A stretch of 64,000 nucleotides of DNA from Cyanobium sp. NS01 (GTDB taxonomy: Bacteria > Cyanobacteriota > Cyanobacteriia > PCC-6307 > Cyanobiaceae): contig NZ_CP047940.1 in assembly GCF_014280235.1 (NCBI RefSeq), forward strand, positions 1,054,001 to 1,118,000, read 5' to 3'. Every line of letters starts with the position of its first letter. Position 1 is the first letter of the stretch. Below the pieces are notes generated by a model. It was not told where the DNA came from and did not search any database. It saw nothing but the letters and a program-made list of their open reading frames with translations. The translations under genes were made by a program, and so were the position numbers. Positions 44,284 to 53,643 of this stretch are shown in pieces.

Positions 44284-44564
44284 AGGGAGGCCATCATGCT
44301 GACGCTGGCGCTGCCCAGCAGCTGCTGGCCCAGGCTGAGGGCGAGGAAGGCGAGGATCGCCGAGAGGTCGAGGCCGCCGATCGGCGGGATCAGGCCGCGA
44401 AACACGTTGAGGTAGGGATCGGTGATCGAGCTCACGCTCGAGAGCACCGGATTGCTCCAGTCGAGGTTGGGGAACCAGCTGAGCAGCACCCGCACCAGCA
44501 GGAGCAGGGAATAGATCTGCAGCGTGTTGCTCAGAACGCTCAGCACCTGGGCGGCGACTTGCAT
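44277..44564 (-). CDS. ycf19: YggT family membrane protein (Ycf19)
   Basis: 95 aa with two helices. LQIYSLLLLVRVLLSWFPNL and SITDPYLNVFRGLIPPIGGL are the YggT pattern (RxxLSWFP, DPxLxxFRxxIPP). Cyanobacterial and plastid members (Ycf19/CCB3-like) are linked to thylakoid or division functions. No gene here narrows the role. It is followed on the same strand side by scpB, which starts further upstream, 24 bases separating them. Confidence 0.85.
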   Translation of the reverse strand: MQVAAQVLSVLSNTLQIYSLLLLVRVLLSWFPNLDWSNPVLSSVSSITDPYLNVFRGLIPPIGGLDLSAILAFLALSLGQQLLGSASVSMMASLY

Positions 44565-44588
44565 GGGCCTGTGGGATGAACCCCGACT

Positions 44589-45155
44589 CTATGCAGAGCG
44601 GCGCGGCCGGGGCTGCAGTTCCTCGGCTTTCACCGCAAAGGTGCGATGGAATTTCTCGCTGAGGCTGAGCCAGTAGGAGCGGCCATCGCTCTGGCGCCGT
44701 CGCTCGATGAAGTCCTCGGCGAGCAGGGCCTTGATGTGGTCGTAGGCGCCGGAGCCGCGCAGCTCCACCAGCTCCGACTGCAGGATGCGCTTCTTGAGGG
44801 CGATCGTGGCCAGGGTGCGCAGGGCCGCGGTGGAGAGGTCCACCGGCACCAGGTTCTGCACCAGATCCGCCAGGCTCTCGCGCAGTTGCAGACCGTAGGT
44901 GTGGCCGTCCTGGCTGATCTCCAGGGCCGTGTCGCGGTGGGCGTAGTCGGCCATCAGGGTGATCAGGCCCAGCTCGGCGCTGTCGTTGTCCACCCCGGCA
45001 ATGGCGGCCAGCTCGGAGAGGCTCAGGGGGCGGCCCTTGAGATAGAGGATCGCCTCCAGGTGGGCCGGCAGCGACAGGTTCAGGGGCTTCGGCCCAGCAG
45101 GACCGGCCTCCGGGTTCTCGGTTTCAGGCGTGCTGGCTTCGGGGTCGACACCCAT
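44589..45155 (-). CDS. scpB: Segregation and condensation protein B
   Basis: 188 aa from ATG 45155. HLEAILYLKGRPLSLSELAA begins the first winged helix and AALRTLATIALKKRILQSEL the second; the VELRGSGAYDHIKALLAEDF continuation is the conserved recognition part of ScpB. It forms the SMC-ScpA-ScpB condensin that organises chromosomes; smc and scpA are not in this window. A longer frame to 45182 exists, but the start with MGVDPEAST is more usual. Confidence 0.9.
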   Translation of the reverse strand: MGVDPEASTPETENPEAGPAGPKPLNLSLPAHLEAILYLKGRPLSLSELAAIAGVDNDSAELGLITLMADYAHRDTALEISQDGHTYGLQLRESLADLVQNLVPVDLSTAALRTLATIALKKRILQSELVELRGSGAYDHIKALLAEDFIERRRQSDGRSYWLSLSEKFHRTFAVKAEELQPRPRRSA

Positions 45156-45212
45156 GGCACTCGGCCCTGGTGGTGCCAGCAAACTAAGGGAGAGCCGCAG
45201 GGATGTCTCCCC

Positions 45213-46811
45213 TCAGCCGTTGGAGCCGAGGAAGAGCCGGTAGGCCGGGTTGGTGCTCTCGTCCCAGTGGCTGTAGCCCAGCCCGTCCAGAAACTCCTGC
45301 CAGGTTCCCCGCTCCCCGGGCGGCACCTGCACCCCCACCACGATGCGCCCCACGTCGGCGCCGTGGTTGCGGTAGTGAAAGATGCTGATGTTCCAGCTGG
45401 CCTGCAGGGCGTTCACGAAGGCCATCAGGGCGCCGGGCTTCTCGGGAAACTCGAAGCGGTACAGCAGTTCCTCGCCCTGGTCGAGGGCCTTGCCCGCACT
45501 GGCCGGCAGCCGCCCCCCCACCATGTGGCGCAGGTGCAGCTTGGCCAGCTCGTTGCAGCTGAGGTCGAGGCAGGGGAAGCCGGAGGCCTCCAGGCTGGCC
45601 AGCAGGGCCCGGGTGTCGGCATGGCCCTGAATCTGCACTCCCACAAAGATGTGGGCCCGGCGAGGGTCCGCCAGGCGGTAGCTGAACTCGGTGAGGCTGC
45701 GATCCCCCAGCATCTGGCAGAAGCGCCGCAGGCTGCCGGGCTGCTCGGGGATCTCCACGGCCAGCATCGCCTCGCGCTCCTCGCCCAGCTCGGCCCGCTC
45801 GGCCACGAAGCGCAGCCGATCGAAATTCATGTTGGCGCCGCAGGCCACCGCCACCAGGGTGCGGTCCTGGAGCCCCTGGCCTTCCACGTCCACCTTCATG
45901 CCGGCCACGGCCAGGGCGCCGGCGGGCTCGAGGATCGAGCGGGTGTCCTCGAACACGTCCTTGATGGCGGCGCAGATCTCGTCGCTGCTCACGGTCACCA
46001 TCCGATCCACATGGCGCTGGGCCAGGGCGAAGGTGTGGCGACCCACCTGGCGCACGGCCACGCCATCGGCAAACAGCCCCACCTGCTCCAACCGCACCCG
46101 CTCGCCACAGGCCAGGGAGCGTGCCATGGCGTCGGCATCGCGTGGCTCCACCCCCACGATCTGCACCCCCGGCCAGAGGGTCTTGACGTAGGCGGCGATG
46201 CCGGCGATCAGCCCGCCGCCCCCCACCGCCACGTAGATCACATCGGGTGGATGGGAGCACTGGCGCAGGATTTCGAGGCCGATCGTGCCCTGGCCGGCGA
46301 TCACATCGGGATCGTCGAACGGGTGGATGAAGCTGAGGCCAGCCTCCGCCGCCAGCTGCAGGGCATGGCCGTAGGCGTCGTCGTAGGTGTCGCCGTGCAG
46401 CACCACCTCGGCGCCCCTGGCGGCCACGGCCCGCACCTTCATCTCAGGCGTGGTGACCGGCATCACGATCACGGCCCGGCAGCCCAGCCGCTGGGCGCCG
46501 AGGGCCACCCCCTGGGCGTGGTTGCCGGCGCTGGCGGCGATCACGCCCCGCTCCAGCTCCGCCGGGCTGAGCCCCACCATCTTGTTGTAGGCGCCGCGCA
46601 GCTTGAAGCTGAACACCGGCTGCAGATCCTCCCGCTTGAGCAGCACCTGGTTGCCCAGCCGGCTGGAGAGGTTGGGGGCCGGATCCAGGGGCGATTCGAT
46701 CGCCACGTCGTAGACCCTGGCCCGCAGGATGCGTTGCAGATAGCCGTCGGGGTCTGGGGCCACCTCTGCCGGAGCGACATCGGCGCTGGGGTTTCGGGGC
46801 TGCTGGCTCAT
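45213..46811 (-). CDS. ilvA: Threonine ammonia-lyase, biosynthetic
   Basis: 532 aa. PLP lysine lies in LQPVFSFKLRGAYNKM near residue 68; ASAGNHAQGVALGAQRLG and VAVGGGGLIAGIAAYVK (glycine loop for the PLP phosphate) follow. Two ACT-like C-terminal domains, near 340-425 and 430-520, serve isoleucine feedback. The enzyme makes 2-oxobutanoate from threonine, the first isoleucine step. The start ATG 46811 lies 70 bases from the divergent dxs, which share a short promoter region. Confidence 0.95.
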   Translation of the reverse strand: MSQQPRNPSADVAPAEVAPDPDGYLQRILRARVYDVAIESPLDPAPNLSSRLGNQVLLKREDLQPVFSFKLRGAYNKMVGLSPAELERGVIAASAGNHAQGVALGAQRLGCRAVIVMPVTTPEMKVRAVAARGAEVVLHGDTYDDAYGHALQLAAEAGLSFIHPFDDPDVIAGQGTIGLEILRQCSHPPDVIYVAVGGGGLIAGIAAYVKTLWPGVQIVGVEPRDADAMARSLACGERVRLEQVGLFADGVAVRQVGRHTFALAQRHVDRMVTVSSDEICAAIKDVFEDTRSILEPAGALAVAGMKVDVEGQGLQDRTLVAVACGANMNFDRLRFVAERAELGEEREAMLAVEIPEQPGSLRRFCQMLGDRSLTEFSYRLADPRRAHIFVGVQIQGHADTRALLASLEASGFPCLDLSCNELAKLHLRHMVGGRLPASAGKALDQGEELLYRFEFPEKPGALMAFVNALQASWNISIFHYRNHGADVGRIVVGVQVPPGERGTWQEFLDGLGYSHWDESTNPAYRLFLGSNG

Positions 46812-46882
46812 GTCCCCAGTGTCGCAATCTGCGCAGGTGCCCCAGCGGAACCCCCTAGATTGCTCACAACGCCAGGGTCGTG

Positions 46883-48805
46883 ATGCATCTCAGCGAGCTG
46901 AGCCACCCCAACCAGCTGCACGGCCTCAGTACCGCCGAGCTCGAAGCGATCGGCCGCCAGATCCGGGAGCGCCACCTCGAGGTGGTGAGCACCAGCGGCG
47001 GCCACCTCGGTCCGGGCCTCGGAGTGGTGGAACTCACCCTGGCCCTGTACCAGACCCTCGACCTCGACCACGACAAGGTGGTATGGGATGTGGGCCACCA
47101 GGCCTATCCCCACAAGCTGATCACCGGTCGCTACAAGGATTTCCACACCCTGCGTCAGCAGGGAGGCGTGGCGGGCTATCTCAAGCGCAGCGAGAGCAGC
47201 TTCGACCACTTCGGCGCCGGCCACGCCAGCACCTCGATCTCCGCCGCTCTGGGCATGGCCCTGGCCCGCGACCGCCGCGGCGAAGACTTCAAATGTGTGG
47301 CCGTGATCGGCGACGGTGCCCTCACCGGCGGCATGGCCCTGGAGGCGATCAACCACGCCGGCCATCTGCCCCACACCCGGCTGCTGGTGGTGCTCAACGA
47401 CAACGACATGTCGATCAGCCCGCCGGTGGGGGCCCTCTCCACCCACCTCAACCGCATGCGGCACAGCCCGCCGCTGCAGTTCCTGCAGGACAACGCCGAG
47501 GAGGCGATCAAGCACCTGCCGTTCATGCACGGCGAGCTGCCGCCTGAACTGAAGAACCTCAAGGAGAGCATGAAGCGGCTGGCGGTGCCCAAGCTGGGCG
47601 CCGTGTTCGAGGAGCTGGGCTTCACCTACATGGGCCCGATCGACGGCCATGACATCGCCGGCATGGTGAAGGTGTTCCAGCAGGCCCACGCCCACGACGG
47701 TCCGGTGCTGGTGCATGTGGCCACCACCAAGGGCAAGGGTTACCCCTACGCCGAAGCCGATCAGGTGGGTTACCACGCCCAGGGCGCCTTCGACCTGGTC
47801 AGTGGCAAGGCCTACCCCTCCAGCAAGCCCAAGCCGCCCAGCTACAGCAAGGTGTTCGGCCAGACGCTGGTGAAGATCTGCGAGCAGGATCCGCTCGTGG
47901 TGGGGATCACCGCCGCCATGGCCACCGGCACGGGCCTCGACCTGCTCGAGAAGGCTGTGCCTGATCAATACTTCGATGTGGGCATCGCCGAGCAGCACGC
48001 CGTGACCATGGCGGCCGGGATGGCCTGCGAGGGCCTCAGCCCCGTGTGTGCCATCTACAGCACCTTCCTGCAGCGGGCCTTCGACCAGCTGATCCACGAC
48101 GTGGGCATCCAGAAGCTGCCGGTCACCTTCGTGCTCGACCGCGCTGGCATCGTCGGCGCCGACGGCCCCACCCACCAGGGCCAGTACGACATCAGCTACC
48201 TGCGGGCGGTGCCCAACTTCACCGTGATGGCCCCGAAGGATGAGGCCGAGCTGCAGCGCATGCTGATCACCGCCATCCAGCACAGCGGACCCTGCGCCCT
48301 GCGCATTCCCCGGGGCGAGGGCGAAGGGGCTCCCCTGGCCGAGGAGGGCTTCGAGCCTCTGGAGATCGGCCGAGGCGAGCTGCTCGCCGATGGCGATGAC
48401 CTGCTGATCGTGGCCTATGGCGCCATGGTGTATCCCGCCATGGCCACCGCCGGTCTGTTGCAGGAGCAGGGCATCCGGGCCGCCGTGATCAATGCCCGCT
48501 TCATCCGGCCCCTGGATGAGGCCCTGATCCTGCCGATGGCCCGGCGCATCGGCCGGGTGGTGACCATGGAGGAGGGCTGTCTGCCGGGGGGCTTCGGCGC
48601 CGCCATCACCGAGTGCCTCAACGACCACGACGTGCTCGTGCCGGTGCTGCGCATCGGCATTCCCGACCAGCTGGTGGACCACGCCTCACCGGCCCAGAGC
48701 AAGAGCGCCCTCGGCCTCACACCGCCCCAGATGGCGGACAGGATCCTGGAGCGCTTCGGGACCGGCCTGCGGCTCTCGATGCCGGTGAAGCCCCTGGCGG
48801 TCTGA
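46883..48805 (+). CDS. dxs: 1-deoxy-D-xylulose-5-phosphate synthase
   Basis: 640 aa. [17 protein letters not shown] with the catalytic His, [19 protein letters not shown], the TPP motif [20 protein letters not shown] (GDG...N), [17 protein letters not shown] with the acid, and the [18 protein letters not shown] block identify it. It joins pyruvate and glyceraldehyde-3-phosphate, opening the MEP route to carotenoids, phytol and quinone tails. The ATG at 46883 follows a GTG at 46880 that could also start. A FAD oxidoreductase follows after 5 bases. Confidence 0.97.
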   Translation: MHLSELSHPNQLHGLSTAELEAIGRQIRERHLEVVSTSGGHLGPGLGVVELTLALYQTLDLDHDKVVWDVGHQAYPHKLITGRYKDFHTLRQQGGVAGYLKRSESSFDHFGAGHASTSISAALGMALARDRRGEDFKCVAVIGDGALTGGMALEAINHAGHLPHTRLLVVLNDNDMSISPPVGALSTHLNRMRHSPPLQFLQDNAEEAIKHLPFMHGELPPELKNLKESMKRLAVPKLGAVFEELGFTYMGPIDGHDIAGMVKVFQQAHAHDGPVLVHVATTKGKGYPYAEADQVGYHAQGAFDLVSGKAYPSSKPKPPSYSKVFGQTLVKICEQDPLVVGITAAMATGTGLDLLEKAVPDQYFDVGIAEQHAVTMAAGMACEGLSPVCAIYSTFLQRAFDQLIHDVGIQKLPVTFVLDRAGIVGADGPTHQGQYDISYLRAVPNFTVMAPKDEAELQRMLITAIQHSGPCALRIPRGEGEGAPLAEEGFEPLEIGRGELLADGDDLLIVAYGAMVYPAMATAGLLQEQGIRAAVINARFIRPLDEALILPMARRIGRVVTMEEGCLPGGFGAAITECLNDHDVLVPVLRIGIPDQLVDHASPAQSKSALGLTPPQMADRILERFGTGLRLSMPVKPLAV

Positions 48806-48810
48806 GCCCC

Positions 48811-50022
48811 TTGGCTCCTGTGGGGAGCCCGGGCGAGCGTCTCGATGTGCTTGTGGTGGGGGCCGGCCCGGCCGGCGGCAGGTTGGCGTTGCAGCTGGCC
48901 CGGGCCGGCGCCCGGGTGATGCTGGCGGATCGGCTGGCCGATCTGGCCCAGGCGGCCTTCAGCAGCGCGGCCTTGCCGCTGGCGGCGCTGCAGGGCCTCG
49001 GACTACCCGAGCAGGTGATCGCTTCTCGCTGGAGCGGTTGGCAGTTGCTGGGCCCCGCCGCCGGGCAACGGCAGTGGTGGGGCCGGCGCCCTCTGGGTGC
49101 GGTGCTGGACTTCGGTGCTCTGCGCTGCTGGCAGGCGGAGCAGGCCCGTCAGCTGGGGGTGGAACTGCGGCTCGGCTGGCGTGCTGTGGCCTGCGGGGCT
49201 TCAGGGGGCCAGGCCATGCGCACCTGGCTGTGTCCCCCGGGCAGCACCACGCCCCGCAGTATCGAGAGCCGCTGGGTGGTGGATGCCAGCGGCCAGGCCC
49301 GGGCGCTGCTGGGTGAGCCCGCCCCGGGCCAGGGGACGCTGGTGCGAGGCCTGGGGGTGGAGTGGTTGCTGGAGGTGGACCCGAAGCTGGGCGAGCGCTG
49401 GGCCGATCGGCTCACCTTCTGCCTTGGCAGCGACTGGGTGCGTCAGGGCTATGGCTGGGTGTTCCCGATGGCCCCCGGCCAGCTCAAGGTGGGGGTCTGC
49501 CGGCTGCTGGATGACCGCAGCGAACACCTGCCCCTCGGCCCGGAGCTGGCGCGCCTGCTGCAACGGCTGGGGCTGGACCGGGCCCGTGTGCTGGATCGCC
49601 ACGGCGGCCTGATCCGCAGCACGGTGCAACGCCGCGAGGCCCATGGCCACGGCCGGCTGCTGGGGCTGGGGGATGCCGTGAGCACCGCCAATCTGCTCGG
49701 CGGCGAGGGGATTCGCCACGCCATGGCCAGCGCCGATGTGCTCGGGCCACTGCTCCTACAGGACTGCTTGGGGCCCGGGGCGCTGCTGCGCGAGTATCGA
49801 CGTCGGCTGGCTTCAGCCCTGGGATGGCGCTGGAGCCTGAGTGGCCGTCTGGCCCGGCGTATCTGGCTTGGCCTGGATCAGGGGGCGGGCGATCGTCATC
49901 TCGACGGCCTGCTCAGGGGCCTGGAAACCCGCAGGGCTGAGGATCTCTCCGCCCTGCTGTTTGACTACCGCTTTGAGCGCTATGGGCTGCGGGCCCTGCC
50001 CTACCTGCTGGGTTGGCGCTGA
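48811..50022 (+). CDS. FAD-dependent oxidoreductase, geranylgeranyl-reductase/cyclase-like
   Basis: 403 aa from TTG 48811, or GTG 48820. An N-terminal Rossmann motif VLVVGAGPAGGRLALQLARA with the ARVMLADR acidic end binds FAD; WVVDASGQARALLG and LLGLGDAVSTANLLGGEGI (the second FAD contact, GD) follow. This is the layout of lycopene cyclases and geranylgeranyl reductases. It lies directly behind dxs, so an isoprenoid or carotenoid substrate is attractive, but sequence alone does not settle it. It ends 5 bases before psaK, which converges. Confidence 0.8.
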   Translation: MAPVGSPGERLDVLVVGAGPAGGRLALQLARAGARVMLADRLADLAQAAFSSAALPLAALQGLGLPEQVIASRWSGWQLLGPAAGQRQWWGRRPLGAVLDFGALRCWQAEQARQLGVELRLGWRAVACGASGGQAMRTWLCPPGSTTPRSIESRWVVDASGQARALLGEPAPGQGTLVRGLGVEWLLEVDPKLGERWADRLTFCLGSDWVRQGYGWVFPMAPGQLKVGVCRLLDDRSEHLPLGPELARLLQRLGLDRARVLDRHGGLIRSTVQRREAHGHGRLLGLGDAVSTANLLGGEGIRHAMASADVLGPLLLQDCLGPGALLREYRRRLASALGWRWSLSGRLARRIWLGLDQGAGDRHLDGLLRGLETRRAEDLSALLFDYRFERYGLRALPYLLGWR

Positions 50023-50027
50023 GGCGC

Positions 50028-50285
50028 TCAGACGACGCCGCGGGAGGCGAGGCCCAGGATGGTGCCGATGCCGAGGATGTGGCCCAGGCTCAGGGTGCCG
50101 AGCATGGCCCCGTGGCTCATGCCGCCGAACAGGGAGCTGTTGGGCAGTTGCAGACCCACGTTGGGCTGCTTGATGGTGGCCTTGCCGATCGCGATGGCGA
50201 TCACGTTGCAGATGATCATCACCAACGCCACCTTCGGCGACCAGGTGAGGGTGGCGGGGGCCACAGCCAGAAGAGGAGCGAACAT
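50028..50285 (-). CDS. psaK: Photosystem I subunit PsaK
   Basis: 85 aa. Two transmembrane helices with the loop GKATIKQPNVGLQLPNSSLF between them; the second helix region, MLGTLSLGHILGIGTILGL, has the PsaK GHILG pattern. PsaK sits at the edge of photosystem I and can dock antenna. The start ATG is at 50285. About 65 bases separate it from the DUF3593 gene upstream on the same strand; they hold a short GCCCCA-5-TGGGGC hairpin in the probable leader. Confidence 0.92.
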   Translation of the reverse strand: MFAPLLAVAPATLTWSPKVALVMIICNVIAIAIGKATIKQPNVGLQLPNSSLFGGMSHGAMLGTLSLGHILGIGTILGLASRGVV

Positions 50286-50351
50286 GGATCAGGAGCCGAC
50301 GCCCCATCTTCTGGGGCTGCGCAGCCCTGGGCCGCGCGCCTTAAGACTTGT

Positions 50352-50708
50352 TCATCCGCCGGCTCCGGGCTCCGGTGGCTGCGGTGGCGGGCTCTGGCCA
50401 ACGAAGCCCAGCACCACCACCAGGTTGGCCAGGGTGAGAAAGACCTCGGCGCCGCCGTGCAGCGGATCCACATCGGCCAGCTGGCGGCCCCAGAACTGCT
50501 CGGCCGCCACGGCGGCCACGATCGTCACCGCCACGAACAGCAGGGTGAGCTGAAAACCCCGCAGGGCGAGCCTGGGGAAGGCCTGAACCTGCCGCGCCCA
50601 CCACAGAAACAGCAGATAGGGCAGCAGGGAGAGCACAAACAGGGGTCCTGGATCCACCGAGCCCAGCCGCTCCAGCAGGGCCTGCATCAGCTGCGGCAAC
50701 GCTGTCAT
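50352..50708 (-). CDS. DUF3593 membrane protein
   Basis: 118 aa with three hydrophobic helices. GPLFVLSLLPYLLFLWWARQ and the second helix LRGFQLTLLFVAVTIVAAVA with a following EQFWGRQLADVDPLHGGAE loop are typical of DUF3593, restricted to cyanobacteria and plastids. It overlaps the DUF2499 gene upstream by 4 bases; the two families occur together, which suggests a two-protein membrane unit of unknown role. Confidence 0.75.
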   Translation of the reverse strand: MTALPQLMQALLERLGSVDPGPLFVLSLLPYLLFLWWARQVQAFPRLALRGFQLTLLFVAVTIVAAVAAEQFWGRQLADVDPLHGGAEVFLTLANLVVVLGFVGQSPPPQPPEPGAGG

Positions 50709-51022
50709 CCGGCGCCTGGGGGTTGTGAAGCGCGCTGCAGGCGCAGCAGGTGCAGGGCGGCGATGGCCAGGGCGCCGTTGCCCAGCAGGGTGCAGCCGGC
50801 CTGCAGCACCACCAGGCCCTCCAGGGCGGCGGTGTTGTCAAACAGGTGCCAGGTGCAGGCGGCCATGGCGCTCACCAGGGCCGGCAGCATGGCCAGCGCC
50901 AGCCAGCGCCAGCCGCCCTCCCGCCGCCGCTGCCCGTAGCTGTGCACGGCAGCGATGGCGGCGATCCACTCCAGCACCGAGGCGATGTGGATCCACCAGG
51001 TCGGCAGGGAGAGCGCGTGCAT
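50705..51022 (-). CDS. DUF2499 membrane protein
   Basis: 105 aa with three helices. SLPTWWIHIASVLEWIAAIA, WLALAMLPALVSAMAACTWH and LFDNTAALEGLVVLQAGCT mark DUF2499, another cyanobacterial/plastid family. The stop overlaps the DUF3593 start (ATGA). It should be co-expressed with that gene and perhaps with psaK. The function is unknown. Confidence 0.75.
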   Translation of the reverse strand: MHALSLPTWWIHIASVLEWIAAIAAVHSYGQRRREGGWRWLALAMLPALVSAMAACTWHLFDNTAALEGLVVLQAGCTLLGNGALAIAALHLLRLQRASQPPGAG

Positions 51023-51069
51023 GGCCAGACTCTGGCACTGAGATCCACCCCTCCGTGGCGACCGAGCCC

Positions 51070-51651
51070 ATGGGCCTGCGCGCCCGCCTGTTGCTTCCCG
51101 TGCTGATCCTGGCGGTGCCCTGGCTGCAGGAGCTGCTGGATCAGCTGCTGTTCGGCGGCCGCTGGAACCTGCCGCTGGTGCCGGGAGGGCCGGTGTGGGG
51201 GGTGTTCACGGCGCCCTTCAGCCATGGCGGCTTCGCGCACCTGTTCAGCAATTCGCTCTGGTTCCTGCCGCTCTCCTGGCTGGTGCTCTCCCGCGGCCTG
51301 CGGCCCTACCTGCGCGTCTGGGCCTCGGTGTTGCTCTGCTCCTTGCCGGTGTGGCTGCTGTGGCACAACGCCAGCCATGGCCTCTCCGGGGTGGTCTACG
51401 GCCTGCTGGGCTACCTGCTGGCGGTGGGCCTGGTGGAGCGGCGGCCCTGGCCGATCCTGCTCTCCGTGGGCTGCGTGGTGGCCTACGGGGGGCTGCTGCC
51501 GTCGCTGCTGCCCCTGTTCAGTCCGCCGGGGGTCAGCTGGATCGGCCATGCCTCGGGCTTCGGCGCCGGGGTGCTGGCGGCCTGGGTGGGAGCACCACTG
51601 TCTGAGCGGCTCCCCGGCTCCCCGGGCGACCCCGGCCGCTTGCGGTGGTAG
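51070..51651 (+). CDS. Rhomboid-family intramembrane serine protease
   Basis: 193 aa from ATG 51070 (GTG 51055 also in frame). Six helices. FSHGGFAHLFSNSLWFLPL gives the HxxxN-like helix-2 region, ASHGLSGVVYGLLGYL the catalytic Ser in GLSG, and WIGHASGFGAGVLAAW the catalytic His. Both catalytic residues are present, so it is probably active, cutting membrane substrates not known here. It overlaps the csaB frame region at its end but not the preferred csaB start. Confidence 0.85.
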   Translation: MGLRARLLLPVLILAVPWLQELLDQLLFGGRWNLPLVPGGPVWGVFTAPFSHGGFAHLFSNSLWFLPLSWLVLSRGLRPYLRVWASVLLCSLPVWLLWHNASHGLSGVVYGLLGYLLAVGLVERRPWPILLSVGCVVAYGGLLPSLLPLFSPPGVSWIGHASGFGAGVLAAWVGAPLSERLPGSPGDPGRLRW

Positions 51652-51653
51652 GG

Positions 51654-52736
51654 ATGGCGCCTGCCCCCCTGCCCGCCATGCCCCTGCGTGAACGCCCCCT
51701 GCTGGTGGGCTATTACGGCGAGCACAACCTCGGCGACGACGCCCTGCTGGAGGTGCTGCTGGCCAGCCTGCCACCGGGCTGCCGCCCCGTTGTCACGGCG
51801 CGGGATCAGGCGTTGGTGCGGCAACGCTTCGGCGTGGCCTGCGTGGATCGCACCGACCTGGGCGCCGTGATGGCGGCCCTGGGCGGCTGCGATGCCCTGG
51901 TGTTCGGCGGCGGCAGCCTGCTGCAGGACTCCACCAGTTTCCTGAGCCTGGTGTACTACGGCTGTCTGGTGCTGCTGGCCCGCAGCCTGGGCAAGCCCGT
52001 GTTGCTCTGGGGCCAGGGGCTCGGGCCCCTGCGCCGCCGTCGCAGCCGCTGGCTGGTGCGGGGCCTGCTGCCGGCGATCACGACAGTGAGCTGGCGTGAT
52101 GCCACCTCGGCTTCCCTGGCCCGGCGTCTCGGGGCCAGGGCCGAGCCCCTGGTGGGTGCTGACCCGGTGTGGAGCGTGGCTCCCGAGCCGTGGCATGGCA
52201 TGGGCGGCCCGCTTGTGCTCTGTTTTCGGCCGACGGTCCATCTGAAGGGAGAAGCCTGGCGGCCCTGGCTGGCGGCCCTGGAGCTCCTGGCACCCGAGCG
52301 CGACGTGATCTGGCTGCCCTTCCATGCGGTGGAGGACCGCGGCCTGCTGGCCTCGCTGCTCAGCCAGGGTCTGCTGGGTTCTGGGCTGGCGGCCCGCAGC
52401 CGGGAGCTCTGCTGCGACCACCCGCGCGAGGCCATGGCCGTGTGCGCCGGCGCCGGGCTGGTGCTGGCGATGCGCCTGCATGGGTTGATCCTGGCGGCGG
52501 CGGCCGGAGCGCCCGTGGCGGCCCTCAGCTACGACCCCAAGGTCAGCGCCGCCGCCCTCTCACTTGACTGCCCCTTGGCAGAGCTGAATCGCCCCGTCGA
52601 TGCCGCTGCCTTGCTGATCCAGTGGCGCCAGAGCCTCGACAGGCCTCCCAACGACCAGCGGATTCAAGCGCTGCGGCGGTCCACGGCGGTGCACCGCCGC
52701 GTCCTGGAGGGAGCCTTCGGACCGCCAGCTGGATGA
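51654..52736 (+). CDS. csaB: Polysaccharide pyruvyl transferase CsaB
   Basis: 360 aa. GYYGEHNLGDDALLEVLLAS at the start, LVFGGGSLLQDSTSFLSLVY, WGQGLGPLRRRRSRWLVRG, VSWRDATSASLARRLG and LAMRLHGLILAAAAGAPVAA match CsaB. It adds pyruvate ketals to cell-wall polysaccharide, creating the ligand of SLH domains that anchor outer envelope proteins in cyanobacteria. The start is placed at ATG 51654, 3 bases after the rhomboid stop; ATG 51678 is possible. Confidence 0.9.
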   Translation: MAPAPLPAMPLRERPLLVGYYGEHNLGDDALLEVLLASLPPGCRPVVTARDQALVRQRFGVACVDRTDLGAVMAALGGCDALVFGGGSLLQDSTSFLSLVYYGCLVLLARSLGKPVLLWGQGLGPLRRRRSRWLVRGLLPAITTVSWRDATSASLARRLGARAEPLVGADPVWSVAPEPWHGMGGPLVLCFRPTVHLKGEAWRPWLAALELLAPERDVIWLPFHAVEDRGLLASLLSQGLLGSGLAARSRELCCDHPREAMAVCAGAGLVLAMRLHGLILAAAAGAPVAALSYDPKVSAAALSLDCPLAELNRPVDAAALLIQWRQSLDRPPNDQRIQALRRSTAVHRRVLEGAFGPPAG

Positions 52737-52739
52737 CCT

Positions 52740-53502
52740 TCAGGCCTCCAGCTGGCCACCGGCAAGGCTGGGGTTGCCCGAGAGCAGCAGCAGCCCCTTC
52801 GGTCGCCTCTGATCGGCGGGAATCCGCTCCGTCTGCCTGTAGGGGGAGCCATCGAACTGATAGCGGATGAAGCCTGCCGGCATCCCGCCGCCGGACTGCA
52901 GCTGCCAGAGATCACGCCAGCCCTCACTGTGGCTGTCAGCGGCCACCACAGGCATCCGGCTCAACGGGATGTCCTGCACCAGGTCGTAACCCTCCGCGCT
53001 GGGCCGATCGATGTGCAGGGTGCAGCCGAGGGTGCCGCAGAACCATGACCCCATCAGATAGACGAGCACCTCGCCCTGGCCACCGCCGTTCAGATCCGTC
53101 GCGGCGTGCAAATAGCACGCCCAGCGCCTTGCCGAGACTGGGTTGCGAGCCGAGAGCCTGGGTGGTGGCCAGGGGCCCGAAGCGGAAACCGCCGATGCTC
53201 GGATCAGTGCCTGGACTGATGCTCCACGCACCCTGGGCCCGATTGCAGTCGAGCCTGAGCTGCGCGCTGCCATCGGCTTCCAGGCGCAGGCTGTATCGGG
53301 AGGGTGTTGCAGGACGGCGAACCCCCTGGTTGCCATCCATCGAGCGGATCTCCACCAGCCGCCAGGTGCTGTCGGCCAGGACTGGCTGGTCCTCCCTAGC
53401 TGTGGCCGCTCGGCCCGCGAACACCGTGAGCATCAGCAGGGCCAGGAGGGACCGCACCACCGTGGTGATCGGTGGCTGCCCTGCCTTGCAGTGTCCAGTC
53501 AT
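52740..53502 (-). pseudogene. META-domain secreted protein, frameshifted
   Basis: The first frame (from ATG 53502 or 53538) encodes a signal peptide (SLLALLMLTVFAGRAATA) and a META/HslJ-like domain: STWRLVEIRSMDGN, LRLDCNRAQGAWSISPG, and FGPLATTQALGSQP. Around 53105-53140 sense is lost in that frame and resumes in another, with YLHAATDLNGGGQGEVLVYL, then GSWFCGTLGC and SEGWRDLWQLQSGGGMPAG. The two halves together look like one protein of about 265 aa. A single indel explains the break; it may be a real mutation or a sequencing error. Confidence 0.6.
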
Positions 53503-53643
53503 CGCGGGGGGTATGTGGCGCGCCATCGAGCTGCCCATGCGCTTGCCCGTGTAAGGGCGGAACCTTACCCTTGTACTGATCAGGTGATGAAAACGTGTTC
53601 AGCGCGTCCGCTCCTGATCCACACCCTTATTTTCTTGTAACAC

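Noticed and set aside
44646-48682. Two very long open frames (745 and 624 aa) opposite ilvA and dxs
   Set aside because: Composition typical of the antisense frame of GC-rich genes; the real genes are unambiguous.
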